DNA of 20,926 nucleotides from positions 513 to 21,438 of the forward strand of contig DCIW01000178.1 of the NCBI GenBank assembly GCA_002317225.1, given 5' to 3'. Each line of letters opens with the position of its first letter. The first letter of the stretch is position 1. Source of the DNA: Prevotellaceae bacterium UBA1716. Its GTDB lineage: Bacteria > Bacteroidota > Bacteroidia > Bacteroidales > Bacteroidaceae. The notes under the pieces are model-generated. The model had not been told where the DNA came from, did no database searches, and saw nothing but the letters and a program-made list of their open reading frames with translations. A program made the position numbers and the translations under genes. Of the stretch, positions 8,468 through 15,058 are shown piece by piece.

Positions 8468-9757
8468 ATGAAATCCCTTTCACTTTACGAGTTGAACAAC
8501 CTTGTTCGCTCCACTCTCGAAAACACCATGTGTACCTTCTACTGGGTTCGTGCAGAGATAAGCAGTTTGCAATTCAACCGCCACTGCTATCTCGAACTCG
8601 TACAGAAAGATGAGCGTGGACAAGGCATCATGGCAAAGGCTCGTGCTCAGATATGGGCCAATAAATGGTATGCTATCAAGGGACATTTTGAACGAGTTAC
8701 GGGACAAGTTCTCTCTGCCGGGATGGAAGTGCTTATTCAGGTTGAAGTAACATTCCATGAACTCTATGGCTATTCGCTCAACATTTCGGACATCGATCCC
8801 ACTTTTACCTTAGGCGATATTGCACGCAAAAGAATGGAAATCATACAGTCGTTGAAGAATGAGGGTGTGTATGATATGAACAAGGAACTTCCGCTTCCTC
8901 GACTTCTCCAACGAATTGCGGTTATCTCTTCAGCTACTGCCGCTGGTTATGGCGACTTCTGCGACCAACTTAATAATAACAAGTTTGGACTTGCTTTCCA
9001 CACCCAACTATTCCCCGCCATCATGCAGGGCAACGGAGTGGAGGAAAGTGTGATTGCCGCACTTAACCGCATTGCTGAAGATCTTGATGATTGGGACATT
9101 GTTGTCATCATAAGAGGAGGAGGGTCGGTTACCGACCTTTCGGGTTTTGACACTCTTGCCCTTGGAGAGAACGTGGCACAATTCCCTCTTCCCGTCATCA
9201 CAGGTATTGGTCATGAACGTGATGATACGGTTATCGACATGGTTTCCCATACCCGTGTCAAGACCCCAACGGCAGCAGCCGAATTCCTTATACATCATCA
9301 AGCGGAAGAATTAGGCAAAGTGGAGGATTTAGCACTTAGAATGTTCAACTCCACTATCTCCATCATCCAAGACGAAAAGCATAGATTGAGCATACTATCC
9401 AACAAACTCCCCACCCTTTTCGAAATGATTAAGCAACGTGAAAATGCTCGTCTCGACCGCAACTTCATCACACTTCAGAGTCTTATCATCCAGAAGACAG
9501 CGAACGAGAAGAGTTTAATTGAAAACAAACTCCAACGTCTCGTATCTGCCACAGAAGCATTGCTTACGAGTCAGCAACACAAACTCGAAATGCTGCAGAC
9601 AAAAATGGATGGAGCCGATCCACAACGTATTCTCAATCTTGGTTTTAGCATCACACGCATCGACGGAAAAGCCGTACAAGATGCCTCAACCTTGCATGCC
9701 GGACAAGCCATCGAAACAACCCTCAAATCAGGAACAATCAAATCAACCATACAATGA
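8468..9757 (+). CDS. xseA: Exonuclease VII large subunit
   Basis: Catalytic subunit of exonuclease VII, which with several XseB copies degrades single-stranded DNA from both ends into acid-soluble oligonucleotides in repair. The 429-residue length is normal. The N-terminal OB-fold region covers about residues 5-110. The catalytic core shows ISSATAAGYGDF (153-164), RGGGSVTDL (216-224), GIGHERDD (246-253) and TPTAAAEF (266-273). Residues about 275-390 are charged and heptad-like, as expected for the long coiled coil that binds XseB, followed by a short beta-rich tail (ILNLGFSITR). The stop overlaps the xseB start as ATGA, which indicates translational coupling. The ATG at 8468 gives the normal N-terminus (SLYELNNLVRSTLE). 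Confidence 0.97.
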   Translation: MKSLSLYELNNLVRSTLENTMCTFYWVRAEISSLQFNRHCYLELVQKDERGQGIMAKARAQIWANKWYAIKGHFERVTGQVLSAGMEVLIQVEVTFHELYGYSLNISDIDPTFTLGDIARKRMEIIQSLKNEGVYDMNKELPLPRLLQRIAVISSATAAGYGDFCDQLNNNKFGLAFHTQLFPAIMQGNGVEESVIAALNRIAEDLDDWDIVVIIRGGGSVTDLSGFDTLALGENVAQFPLPVITGIGHERDDTVIDMVSHTRVKTPTAAAEFLIHHQAEELGKVEDLALRMFNSTISIIQDEKHRLSILSNKLPTLFEMIKQRENARLDRNFITLQSLIIQKTANEKSLIENKLQRLVSATEALLTSQQHKLEMLQTKMDGADPQRILNLGFSITRIDGKAVQDASTLHAGQAIETTLKSGTIKSTIQ

Positions 9758-9945
9758 AAAAAGAAGAACTCACATACGAACAGGCAATGCAGAAACTATC
9801 TGCTATCGTACAGAAAATAGAGTCGGGACAGATGGACATCGACTCCCTCGCGACCAACCTCAAGGAGGCAAAAGAGCTTATTTCATTTTGTAAAGTCAAA
9901 CTTACAAAAGTTGAAGCAGAGGTTAAGAAAACCCTTGAAGATTAG
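9754..9945 (+). CDS. xseB: Exonuclease VII small subunit
   Basis: Small helical subunit of exonuclease VII that wraps along the XseA coiled coil. At 63 residues it is within the family's 60-80 range and shows the characteristic TYEQAMQKLSAIVQKIESG start followed by a second helix (SLKEAKEL-like; here TNLKEAKELISFCKVKL). It overlaps xseA by four bases. Its last codons form the left arm and loop of a probable terminator, so the xse unit appears to end here. Confidence 0.95.
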   Translation: MKKEELTYEQAMQKLSAIVQKIESGQMDIDSLATNLKEAKELISFCKVKLTKVEAEVKKTLED

Positions 9946-9955
9946 GGTGTTTTTT
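9928..9955 (+). terminator. Probable intrinsic terminator of xseAB
   Basis: ACCCT at 9931-9935 pairs with AGGGT at 9944-9948 across an 8-nt loop and is followed, after one G, by six T at 9950-9955. A-T pairs below the bulged G can extend the stem. It lies over the xseB stop codon. The stem is short, so efficiency may be moderate. Confidence 0.55.
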
Positions 9956-9964
9956 AACGTATAT

Positions 9965-9999
9965 GCAAAAATATCATAAATAAACGTACATATTTTTGC
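9965..9999. promoter_or_regulatory. Perfect inverted repeat over the ndk -33 region
   Basis: GCAAAAATAT at 9965-9974 is the exact reverse complement of ATATTTTTGC at 9990-9999, with a 15-nt spacer. The right arm contains the TTTG used as the predicted -33 element of the ndk promoter. This suggests an operator bound by a dimer; alternatively it is a weak AT-rich terminator hairpin with the T-run at 10007-10013. Confidence 0.5.
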
Positions 10000-10026
10000 C
10001 TAGTAATTTTTTTATTTGTATCTTTG
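9995..10026 (+). promoter_or_regulatory. Bacteroidota-type promoter of ndk
   Basis: TTTG at 9995-9998 (-33) and TATCTTTG at 10019-10026 (-7) are separated by 20 nt and match the Bacteroidota primary sigma consensus TTTG / TAnnTTTG. The predicted transcript starts near 10032-10035, giving a leader of about 80 nt before the ndk ATG. The 11-mer TATCTTTGCAC here recurs exactly at 11846-11856. Confidence 0.75.
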
Positions 10027-10038
10027 CACCGAAGATTG

Positions 10039-10072
10039 GAGATATGCACCTTTCCGTAATGGACCATATCTC
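10039..10072 (+). promoter_or_regulatory. Leader hairpin in ndk 5' UTR
   Basis: GAGATATG (10039-10046) pairs perfectly with CATATCTC (10065-10072). Inside, a 2x2 internal loop is followed by CC/GG pairs closing a 10-nt loop. It sits just after the predicted transcription start and about 40 nt before the ndk ATG, so it does not cover the start codon. I do not recognise a known riboswitch; RNA stabilisation or protein binding are possibilities. Confidence 0.5.
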
Positions 10073-10113
10073 AAGTATTAATTGAATATAGTAAGAGATT
10101 ATCAAACAACAAT

Positions 10114-10575
10114 ATGGAGAAAACATTAGTTATTTTGAAGCCGGGTGCAGTACAGCGCGCTCTCGTAGGTGAAGTTACAGCACGTTTCGAACGTAAAGGC
10201 TTACGCCTTGCTGGTATGAAGATGATGCAACTAACAGACGAGTTGCTCGATGAGCACTATGCACACCTTGCAGGAAAACCATTTTTCCAGCGTATCAAGA
10301 ATTCCATGATGGCATCTCCAGTTATTTGTTGTTGCTATGAAGGTGTAGATGCTGTCGAAACTGTTCGCAACATGACTGGATCAACTAACTCACGCAAGGC
10401 TGCTCCAGGCACTATCCGTGGCGACTTCGGTATGAGTTTCCAGGAGAACATCATCCACACATCTGACTCTCCAGAAAATGCAATCGTTGAGCTCAACCGT
10501 TTTTTCAAGCCAGAAGAGATTTTCGATTACACTCCAGGCGTATTCCAATACCTTTACGCCAACGATGAGTATTAA
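10114..10575 (+). CDS. ndk: Nucleoside diphosphate kinase
   Basis: Transfers the gamma-phosphate of ATP to nucleoside diphosphates through a phosphohistidine, balancing NTP and dNTP pools. The 153-residue protein has the usual start (EKTLVILKPGAVQR), the NMTGSTNSRKAAPGTIRGDF stretch that binds nucleotide (87-105) and the active-site NIIHTSDSPENA with His115. It is slightly longer than many bacterial Ndks and keeps a C-terminal extension (IFDYTPGVFQYLYANDEY). Three adjacent cysteines (72-74, ICCCYEG) are unusual. The ATG has an A-rich upstream sequence and no clear Shine-Dalgarno. A promoter and structured leader precede it, and the M23 gene follows after 42 nt. Confidence 0.97.
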   Translation: MEKTLVILKPGAVQRALVGEVTARFERKGLRLAGMKMMQLTDELLDEHYAHLAGKPFFQRIKNSMMASPVICCCYEGVDAVETVRNMTGSTNSRKAAPGTIRGDFGMSFQENIIHTSDSPENAIVELNRFFKPEEIFDYTPGVFQYLYANDEY

Positions 10576-10617
10576 GCCTCATCATCCTTTACCATTTTTA
10601 CCTAAAACCCTAAGATC

Positions 10618-11649
10618 GTGAAATTTAATCGTATTACAAAAACTTTAGGAGTCGCTTTGCTCTCAATGATTAGCCTCAGCAGCGCTGCTCAGGACCTCAT
10701 TGCACGACAGGCTCCATCAGACAAGCATCTGAAAGATGTAAGAAATATCAAAATCAATGGTCGAACGTTGACATCGTCTTCAAGCGACCTTATGAACCCT
10801 GCAGCAGACATCTACTCAGATTGGAAAAATAGCGGCGTAGCAAACGCAGCCGGACATGTTCCAGCAAACTACACCATAGACCTCACAGGATTTGCAATGC
10901 CAACTCCAAGTCGTAAGGTCACATCAAATTTCGGACAGCGTTGGGGTCGTCTCCACGCAGGTCTTGATATCAAGGTATATATCGGTGACACAATTCGTTC
11001 TGCATTTGACGGAAAGGTTCGTATCACACAATACCAAGCAAGCGGTTACGGTTATTACGTAGTAATCCGCCACCCAAATGGTCTTGAGACCGTATATGGC
11101 CACCTCAGCAAGATCATTGCAAAAGAAAATCAGATTGTTCGCGCAGGCGAAGTTATTGGACTCGGTGGTAACACAGGTCGTTCGACAGGTTCGCACCTTC
11201 ATTTCGAGACTCGTCTTTGCGGAACCCCAATCAACCCAGCTCTTATGTTCGACTTCGAAAATCAGGATGTTGTCAGCAACTCATTTGTTTACCACGGTGG
11301 TGCTATAACAAGATCTTCAAGTGTTGCAAGCAAGAATGCAAAGAAAGTCGAAGCAGACAACGCAAAGCGTAATGCCGAAGTTGCAGAAAACACATCAGAA
11401 GAAAATATTCAGAGCCAAACTCCTGCTGAAGAAGTTCAGACAACAGTTGCTACTGCCCGCCAAAGCAAGAAGCAGACTAAACGCCAAACAACTAAGAAAA
11501 AGCAAGAAACTGCTTACAGCGTTAAAGATGGTGATAATCTCTACAACATCGCCAAGAAGTATAACACAACAGTTGATAAGCTCTGCAAACTTAACGGAAT
11601 CAAGGAGAGTGCTCCTATCCGCAAAGGTCAGAAAATTAAGACTTCTTAG
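10618..11649 (+). CDS. Secreted M23 endopeptidase with LysM domain
   Basis: Predicted zinc-dependent peptidoglycan endopeptidase exported to the periplasm. Residues 1-25 form a Sec signal (basic start, GVALLSMISL core, SSAAQ before the likely cleavage). The peptidase domain, about 98-212, keeps all expected zinc and catalytic residues: His113 and Asp117 (HAGLD), His162 (GHLS) and His193/His195 (HLHFE), so it should be active, unlike the degenerate EnvC/NlpD type. A Ala/Glu/Gln/Lys-rich linker (about 235-298) leads to one C-terminal LysM (299-342, YSVKDGDNLYNIAKKYNTT) that binds glycan. The start is GTG, two bases after CCTAAGAT; the next Met would cut into the signal. It is likely co-transcribed with ndk and ends at a terminator. 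Cleaved bond and septal versus lateral role cannot be told from sequence. Confidence 0.93.
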   Translation: MKFNRITKTLGVALLSMISLSSAAQDLIARQAPSDKHLKDVRNIKINGRTLTSSSSDLMNPAADIYSDWKNSGVANAAGHVPANYTIDLTGFAMPTPSRKVTSNFGQRWGRLHAGLDIKVYIGDTIRSAFDGKVRITQYQASGYGYYVVIRHPNGLETVYGHLSKIIAKENQIVRAGEVIGLGGNTGRSTGSHLHFETRLCGTPINPALMFDFENQDVVSNSFVYHGGAITRSSSVASKNAKKVEADNAKRNAEVAENTSEENIQSQTPAEEVQTTVATARQSKKQTKRQTTKKKQETAYSVKDGDNLYNIAKKYNTTVDKLCKLNGIKESAPIRKGQKIKTS

Positions 11650-11685
11650 TCGACAAAGCATAGTTTACGACATTCACAACATACG

Positions 11686-11720
11686 AAAAGTCAAGCAAGT
11701 CACATTGCTTGGCTTTTTCT
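11686..11720 (+). terminator. Intrinsic terminator after M23 gene
   Basis: AGTCAAGCAA (11689-11698) pairs with TTGCTTGGCT (11705-11714) with one G-U pair and a 6-nt loop. It is followed by TTTTCTTTTT and preceded by AAAA that can pair with the T-run, so it may also act on the opposite strand. It closes the ndk-M23 unit. Confidence 0.85.
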
Positions 11721-11784
11721 TTTTCACTTCACATTACCACTTTTCAACGTTGCATTTCTTTCTTTTTGCACCACAAACAAAGTA

Positions 11785-11807
11785 TTTTTAATATTATATA
11801 TTAAAGA
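11785..11807. promoter_or_regulatory. AT-only inverted repeat upstream of DUF1599 gene
   Basis: TTTAATAT (11787-11794) and ATATTAAA (11798-11805) are perfect inverted arms around TAT, extendable by two pairs. It lies about 40 nt upstream of the predicted -7 element, where an activator site or UP-like element could be, but pure A/T sequence makes chance symmetry likely. Confidence 0.3.
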
Positions 11808-11845
11808 AATCAGTCCAACAGCCCTTATTTCTCATCAAAAATAAC

Positions 11846-11853
11846 TATCTTTG
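11846..11853 (+). promoter_or_regulatory. -7 promoter element before DUF1599 gene
   Basis: TATCTTTG matches TAnnTTTG and is embedded in the same 11-mer (TATCTTTGCAC) as the ndk promoter. No TTTG is found at the -33 position, only TTATTTC nearby, which suggests a weak or activator-dependent promoter. The leader to the ATG at 11896 would be about 37 nt. Confidence 0.6.
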
Positions 11854-11891
11854 CACGATATATTGCATGACTATTGCACTTAATATTGCAT
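11849..11891 (+). repeat. Phased TATTGCA direct repeats (operator candidate)
   Basis: TATTGCAT (11861-11868), TATTGCAC (11872-11879) and TATTGCAT (11884-11891) are preceded by the related CTTTGCAC (11849-11856). Start-to-start distances are 12, 11 and 12 nt, close to one DNA helical turn. They fill the space between the -7 element and the start codon at 11896. This arrangement would suit a cooperative repressor or an RNA-binding regulator. Confidence 0.55.
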
Positions 11892-11895
11892 TTAT

Positions 11896-12453
11896 ATGAA
11901 CACTACAGAACAATTCAAGCAGGCCATGGCCGGCTGTAGAGATATTTTCAGCAAGAAGTTGCACGACTACGGAGCAGCATGGCGTATTATGCGTCCATCA
12001 TCCGTAACCGACCAAATCTTCATCAAGGCAAACCGTATTCGCAGTCTCGAGGTGAAAGGTGTGTCACTTGTTGGTGAAGGCATCTTCCCTGAGTTTCAAG
12101 CAATCGTAAATTACGGAATCGTAGGCCTCATCCAACTCGAACTTGGTTATGCAGAACGTGAGGACCTCACCGCTGATCAGGCAATGGAGTATTATGACAA
12201 GTATGCCACTTCGGCTCTTGAACTTATGCTCCGTAAGAATCACGATTATGACGAGGCTTGGCGTTCGATGAGAGTAAGTTCGTACACCGACCTCATCCTT
12301 ATGAAGCTCAACCGTACAAAGCAGATAGAAGGTCACGATGGCAAGACGCTCATCTCCGAAGGTATCGATGCCAACTATCTCGACATGATAAACTATTCCG
12401 TTTTCGGACTTATCAAACTCACTGAAGCTGCTGAAGATGCGAAAAAGGACTAA
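11896..12453 (+). CDS. Tandem DUF1599 (Nmad1-like) protein
   Basis: A 185-residue protein made of two copies of the DUF1599 domain, which I recall being renamed nucleotide-modification-associated domain 1. Biochemical function is not established. Copy 1 (about 17-81) has KKLHDYGAAWRIMR, an acidic GEG near 60-62 and a helix with VNYGIVGLIQL; copy 2 (about 108-176) has RKNHDYDEAWRSMR, SEG near 154-156 and INYSVFGLIKL. His/Asp/Tyr of the HDY motif, the Glu and the Asn-Tyr are kept in both copies, which suggests two working sites. It looks cytosolic, with no signal or membrane segment. The next gene overlaps its end by 17 nt, and phased repeats precede it. A MazG-like nucleotide-hydrolase fold is a guess only. 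Confidence 0.88.
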   Translation: MNTTEQFKQAMAGCRDIFSKKLHDYGAAWRIMRPSSVTDQIFIKANRIRSLEVKGVSLVGEGIFPEFQAIVNYGIVGLIQLELGYAEREDLTADQAMEYYDKYATSALELMLRKNHDYDEAWRSMRVSSYTDLILMKLNRTKQIEGHDGKTLISEGIDANYLDMINYSVFGLIKLTEAAEDAKKD

Positions 12454-13576
12454 GTTGTCGGCCCTTAAAGTAACGACGAACGTTTGCAGGCTCATCCTTG
12501 CGCTGACGTTCATCTTCTCTGGATTTGTCAAGGCAAACGATCCGTACGGAACAGTTTACAAACTCGGCGATTACTTTTCGTCGGTAGGAGTGAATATGAT
12601 TCCGTCGTTCATAATGCTTATCATGGCAATGGCATTGGCATTTCTTGAGTTCACTATGGGCATCTACCTGTTCTTCGGAATCAACAGAAAGAAGGTGTCG
12701 AGACTGACTTTGGCGTTCATGATACTCATGACACTGGTCACCATCTACATATTCATATTTAATCCGGTTTCTGACTGTGGATGCTTTGGCGACGCCATTA
12801 TCCTCACCAACGGACAGACACTCGCCAAGAACATCGTTCTGCTTGCAGCGGCATTGTTATTGAAACGATATTCGAAGTTGCAGACAGAATTTATCCGCGA
12901 CAAGTTCAAGTGGATGATTTCGGTTTTGAGCATGGCTTCAATCCTTGTCTTCATGGCATATTGCATTTACCGACTTCCGCTCATCGACTTTCGTCCTTTC
13001 AAGATAGGAACAGATTTACGGGCAAATTATGAGTCATATAGCAATCCTACCAATTTTGAAGTAAAGATAGTTTACGAAAAAGACGGAAAGACCCTTGAAC
13101 TTGCACCCGAAGATGATGATCCTGATTCCACTTGGAACTACGTTGAGACACGCAGGATTATTAAGAACGAAAAGGAATTGGAAACGTCTAACTTCTACTT
13201 CTACGATGCAGACACCGAAGATGACATAACAGAAGATATCATCTACAACGAGGATTGCACACTTCTCCTTGTCATTCCCGACTTGCGACACGCGGATGAG
13301 AGTTGTATCGATAAGATAAACGACATTTACGAATATGCGATAGACAAAGGATATCCATTCTATTGCCTCACAGGTTCGGTAGATCCAAAGGCACACGAAT
13401 ACTGGACTGACCATACTGGAGCCGAATATTCATACGCCATCGGTGATGACCGTCTGCTAAAGACCATCGTGAGAGGAAAGCCAGGACTTGTATTGATTTA
13501 CGATGGTGTGATTAAGAAGAAGTGGAGCAACTACAATATCCCCACTTCCGAAGAATTGGCAAAATATAAGTTTTGA
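12437..13576 (+). CDS. DoxX/MauE-like membrane protein with thioredoxin-like C-terminus
   Basis: A 379-residue protein of the type called BT_3928 family or DoxX family in Bacteroidales. The N-terminal half resembles DoxX/MauE: hydrophobic helices near 15-33, 55-82, 88-110 and 128-144, with FSGFVKANDPYGT after the first and SDCGCFGD (Cys114, Cys116) after the third. A further hydrophobic segment (158-180) leads to a soluble domain (about 190-379) whose end (residues 268-362) has a thioredoxin-like pattern: TLLLVIPD strand, helix, YPFYCLTGS, then KPGLVLIYDGVIKKKW. No CxxC redox pair is at the expected place, so it is probably not a classical thioredoxin. Quinone- or disulfide-linked redox work in the inner membrane is inferred. 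The start overlaps the previous gene, so the two are probably coupled; tpiA follows. Confidence 0.85.
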   Translation: MRKRTKLSALKVTTNVCRLILALTFIFSGFVKANDPYGTVYKLGDYFSSVGVNMIPSFIMLIMAMALAFLEFTMGIYLFFGINRKKVSRLTLAFMILMTLVTIYIFIFNPVSDCGCFGDAIILTNGQTLAKNIVLLAAALLLKRYSKLQTEFIRDKFKWMISVLSMASILVFMAYCIYRLPLIDFRPFKIGTDLRANYESYSNPTNFEVKIVYEKDGKTLELAPEDDDPDSTWNYVETRRIIKNEKELETSNFYFYDADTEDDITEDIIYNEDCTLLLVIPDLRHADESCIDKINDIYEYAIDKGYPFYCLTGSVDPKAHEYWTDHTGAEYSYAIGDDRLLKTIVRGKPGLVLIYDGVIKKKWSNYNIPTSEELAKYKF

Positions 13577-13598
13577 GGATTTCACGAATCCTTTCAAA
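13572..13598 (+). other. Hairpin over the stop codon before tpiA
   Basis: TTTGAGGATT (13572-13581) pairs with AATCC (13587-13591) and, past a 2-nt bulge, TCAAA (13594-13598), around a 5-nt loop. No T-run follows directly, so it is not a standard terminator; it could protect a processed end or reduce read-through between the membrane-protein gene and tpiA. Confidence 0.4.
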
Positions 13599-13665
13599 TA
13601 ACTCATAGAATCAAAAAACAACAATTTAATAAACATTTTTTTTACTCATTAAAAACATTACTACT

Positions 13666-14418
13666 ATGGCAAAGAAAATCGTTGCTGGTAACTGGAAGAT
13701 GAACAAGAATCTCCAGGAAGGTATTGCTCTTGCTAAGGAGCTTACTGAAGTTGTTAAGAACCCTAACTGCGATGTAATCATCGGCACTCCATTCATCCAC
13801 CTCGCTTCAGTTGCTGAAGTAATCAAGGGCTCATGCATCCAGCTCTCTGCTGAGAACTGCGCTAACAAGGCTTCTGGTGCTTACACTGGTGAAGTTTCTG
13901 CTGAGATGGTTAAGTCTACAGGTGCTGAGTACGTTATCCTCGGTCACTCTGAGCGTCGTGAGTACTACAACGAAACTCCAGAGATCCTCAAGGAGAAGGT
14001 TGAACTCGCTCTCGCTAACGGTCTTAAGGTTATCTTCTGTATCGGTGAGTCACTCGAAGAGCGTGAGGCTAACAAGCAGAACGAAGTTGTAAAGGCTGAA
14101 CTCGCAGGTTCTGTATTCCACCTCGACGCAGAGGCTTGGAAGAACATCATCATCGCTTACGAACCAATCTGGGCTATCGGTACAGGTAAGACTGCTACTG
14201 CTGACCAGGCTGAGGAAATCCACGCTTACATCCGTTCATGCGTTGCTGAAGTTTACGGTGCTGAAGCTGCTGCTGAGACTTCAATCCTCTACGGTGGTTC
14301 TTGTAAGGCATCTAACGCTCCTGAACTCTTCGCTAAGCCAGACATCGACGGTGGTCTCATCGGTGGTGCTTCGCTCAAGGCTGCAGACTTCAAGGGTATC
14401 ATCGACGCTTGGGGCTAA
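13666..14418 (+). CDS. tpiA: Triosephosphate isomerase
   Basis: Interconverts dihydroxyacetone phosphate and glyceraldehyde 3-phosphate in glycolysis and gluconeogenesis; soluble (beta/alpha)8 dimer. The 250-residue protein is full length, with Asn9 and Lys11 (GNWKMN), catalytic His94 (ILGHSERR), catalytic Glu166 (AYEPIWAIGTGKTA, including the mobile loop) and the phosphate-binding YGGSCKASNAPEL and GGLIGGASL segments. Codon use is much more restricted than in the neighbours (nearly all Ala as GCT/GCA, Lys mostly AAG, Leu mostly CTC/CTT), the mark of a highly expressed gene. A T-rich, A-rich 89-nt gap precedes the ATG without a clear TAnnTTTG promoter; a strong terminator follows. Confidence 0.98.
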   Translation: MAKKIVAGNWKMNKNLQEGIALAKELTEVVKNPNCDVIIGTPFIHLASVAEVIKGSCIQLSAENCANKASGAYTGEVSAEMVKSTGAEYVILGHSERREYYNETPEILKEKVELALANGLKVIFCIGESLEEREANKQNEVVKAELAGSVFHLDAEAWKNIIIAYEPIWAIGTGKTATADQAEEIHAYIRSCVAEVYGAEAAAETSILYGGSCKASNAPELFAKPDIDGGLIGGASLKAADFKGIIDAWG

Positions 14419-14434
14419 TCCACAGCAAATTCAT

Positions 14435-14475
14435 AAGAGGAGGCATGCCATATAAGAGTGCGTGCCCCTCTTTTT
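14435..14475 (+). terminator. Strong intrinsic terminator after tpiA
   Basis: AAGAGG, a bulged A and GGCATGC (14435-14448) pair with GCGTGCC and CCTCTT (14460-14472), giving 13 pairs with one G-U, an 11-nt loop and a T-rich tail (14471-14475 within CTCTTTTT). It ends the DUF1599-DoxX-tpiA unit and shows that the next start cannot be the GTG at 14462. Confidence 0.9.
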
Positions 14476-14506
14476 CCACTTTTTATCTACACTCCAAAAT
14501 CCAATT

Positions 14507-14980
14507 ATGAAACATATATTCATCATACTCTTGTTATTCTGTACAGCCCTTTCATCATCGGCTCAAGAGAGATTTATGGATCATCTCACAGCTAAGAATG
14601 GAAAGGGAACTGTAACTGTAAGTCAAGACAGCAGACTCACGACCTTTATCAATGGTGACTACTACGACCCATCGGAGAAAGAGATTATCGAGGTGACCAA
14701 GGTTGTGCACAAACAGAAGGTGAGAGGTTACAGAATTCAAGTTTATTGGGGTGGCAACCAACAAAGCGAAAAGGGCAAGGCCCAAATGGCTGGTTACAAA
14801 GTTACCACACTCTTCCCTGAACTTGAGGCTTATGTAAGTTTTGAGTCCCCACACTGGCGTTGCCGTGTAGGAGATTTTGCAACTCAACGCGAAGCTGAAG
14901 AAGTTCTCAAAAAGATTAAGAAAGCAAAGATTGCAACAGACCCTATCGTTGTGAAGAGTGAGATTCTTATGTTCAAGTAA
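14507..14980 (+). CDS. Secreted SPOR-domain protein
   Basis: A 157-residue exported protein. Residues 1-20 are a Sec signal (MKHIFIILLLFCTALSSSAQ) without a lipobox Cys at the cleavage point. After a linker, residues about 72-152 form a SPOR domain: RGYRIQVYWGGNQ, a helix, a loop, then PHWRCRVGDFATQREAEEVLKKI. SPOR domains of known function bind glycan strands lacking stem peptides, often at division sites, so a periplasmic peptidoglycan role is inferred. The ATG at 14507 was chosen because upstream in-frame GTG 14462 lies inside the tpiA terminator. It is followed after 78 nt by dnaG. In Bacteroidales a similar protein follows tpiA, so the order is conserved as far as I recall. Confidence 0.9.
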   Translation: MKHIFIILLLFCTALSSSAQERFMDHLTAKNGKGTVTVSQDSRLTTFINGDYYDPSEKEIIEVTKVVHKQKVRGYRIQVYWGGNQQSEKGKAQMAGYKVTTLFPELEAYVSFESPHWRCRVGDFATQREAEEVLKKIKKAKIATDPIVVKSEILMFK

Positions 14981-15058
14981 CATATACCACTCCTCCAACT
15001 TTCTTATTACATATATCAGTATCATCTTTCAACACCAACCTTCAACTATCTATCGCCC

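Noticed and set aside
9519..9893. 124-codon + frame across the xseA/xseB junction
   Set aside because: Out of frame with both real genes, which are well supported by conserved motifs; the product looks random.
11757..11774. Possible second promoter (CTTTTTGCACC) in the gap before the DUF1599 gene
   Set aside because: Lacks the TA of the TAnnTTTG element at the right spacing and has no -33 match.
11321..11791. 156-codon + frame over the end of the M23 gene
   Set aside because: Runs in another frame through the LysM region and across the terminator at 11686-11720; no recognisable protein.
13877..14455. Extra + frames inside tpiA
   Set aside because: Low-complexity products (Leu/Ser/Val) generated by the narrow codon set of tpiA.
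14462..14506. Upstream GTG start for the SPOR protein
   Set aside because: The GTG is inside the right arm of the tpiA terminator and would place a non-signal extension before a normal signal peptide starting at 14507.
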